64,000 nt of DNA from Trichomonas vaginalis G3 (lineage: Eukaryota; Parabasalia; Trichomonadida; Trichomonadidae), in contig NC_067206.1 of assembly GCF_026262505.1 (NCBI RefSeq), positions 12,200,705-12,264,704 of the forward strand, in the 5' to 3' direction. Shown here one piece after another: positions 63,163 to 64,000 of this stretch. The translations under genes were made by a program, and so were the position numbers. Within the stretch, counting starts at the first letter, position 1. Each line of letters opens with the position of its first letter. The notes under the pieces are model-generated. The model did not search any database, was not told the origin of the DNA, and saw only the letters and a list, made by a program, of their open reading frames with translations.

Positions 63163-64000
<838 letters not shown>

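Overview
The window reads as nuclear DNA of a parabasalid (trichomonad) protist, probably Tritrichomonas- or Trichomonas-like. The reasons are: AT-rich, intron-free, closely packed genes; trichomonad initiator motifs of the TCAYWWY type a few bases before several ATGs; Myb-type TAACGATA/TATCGT boxes before others; stop codons embedded in TAAA; a gp63-type (M8) surface protease; DUF3447-style ankyrin proteins; a Maverick/Polinton remnant; and abundant DNA transposons. The species call is inference.

Layout. 1-6910 is a 21-bp minisatellite (with a 25-base N gap) whose minus strand reads as a charged 7-residue repeat. 6950-16118 is a roughly 9.2-kb block holding a pogo-like transposase, gp63-like protease, lumenal HSP70, a Lys-rich small protein, a coiled-coil protein and a Golgi-type glycosyltransferase. 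In this copy every longer gene is broken by small, deletion-biased indels. A degraded Maverick polymerase-B fragment (16118-17320) and a second short minisatellite (17838-18375) separate it from a near-identical second copy (18376-27672) in which all genes except the transposase are intact. The pair is either a real segmental duplication or an unpolished or duplicated assembly segment.

27600-34430 is a gene row: two unknown proteins, a class-II aaRS-like (prolyl type) protein with strong codon bias, the checkpoint-clamp subunit RAD1, and a predicted pseudokinase, with small ankyrin remnants between. 34520-39760 holds ankyrin pseudogenes. One is split by a 3.25-kb transposon with long inverted repeats, TGT...ACA ends, a decayed integrase-type transposase and a 15-bp target-site duplication.

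40232-60535 is the conserved core: a large ankyrin protein, prefoldin subunit 3, a circularly permuted nucleolar-type GTPase, an ARF-like GTPase with a degenerate switch II, coiled-coil proteins, a UBE2T-like E2, a FLCN/SMCR8-like DENN protein, a glycine-rich surface-type protein, a cullin and an importin-like HEAT protein. The right edge (60.7-64 kb) decays into a coiled-coil locus with five in-frame TAA/TAG codons, an ankyrin pseudogene split by a 41-bp tandem repeat, and a (TATATG)n array that runs off the window.

The genes do not form one pathway. Functional links are DNA-damage signalling (RAD1, UBE2T-like E2), ubiquitin/NEDD8 (cullin, E2), secretory-pathway and surface functions (gp63, lumenal HSP70, glycosyltransferase, glycine-rich protein) and tubulin/actin folding (prefoldin). 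The clearest unusual items are the IS481-like transposon in the ankyrin gene, the composite ACGATAA/AAAAAGTGA promoter element shared by housekeeping genes, the stop-riddled but frame-intact coiled-coil locus, and the duplicated block.
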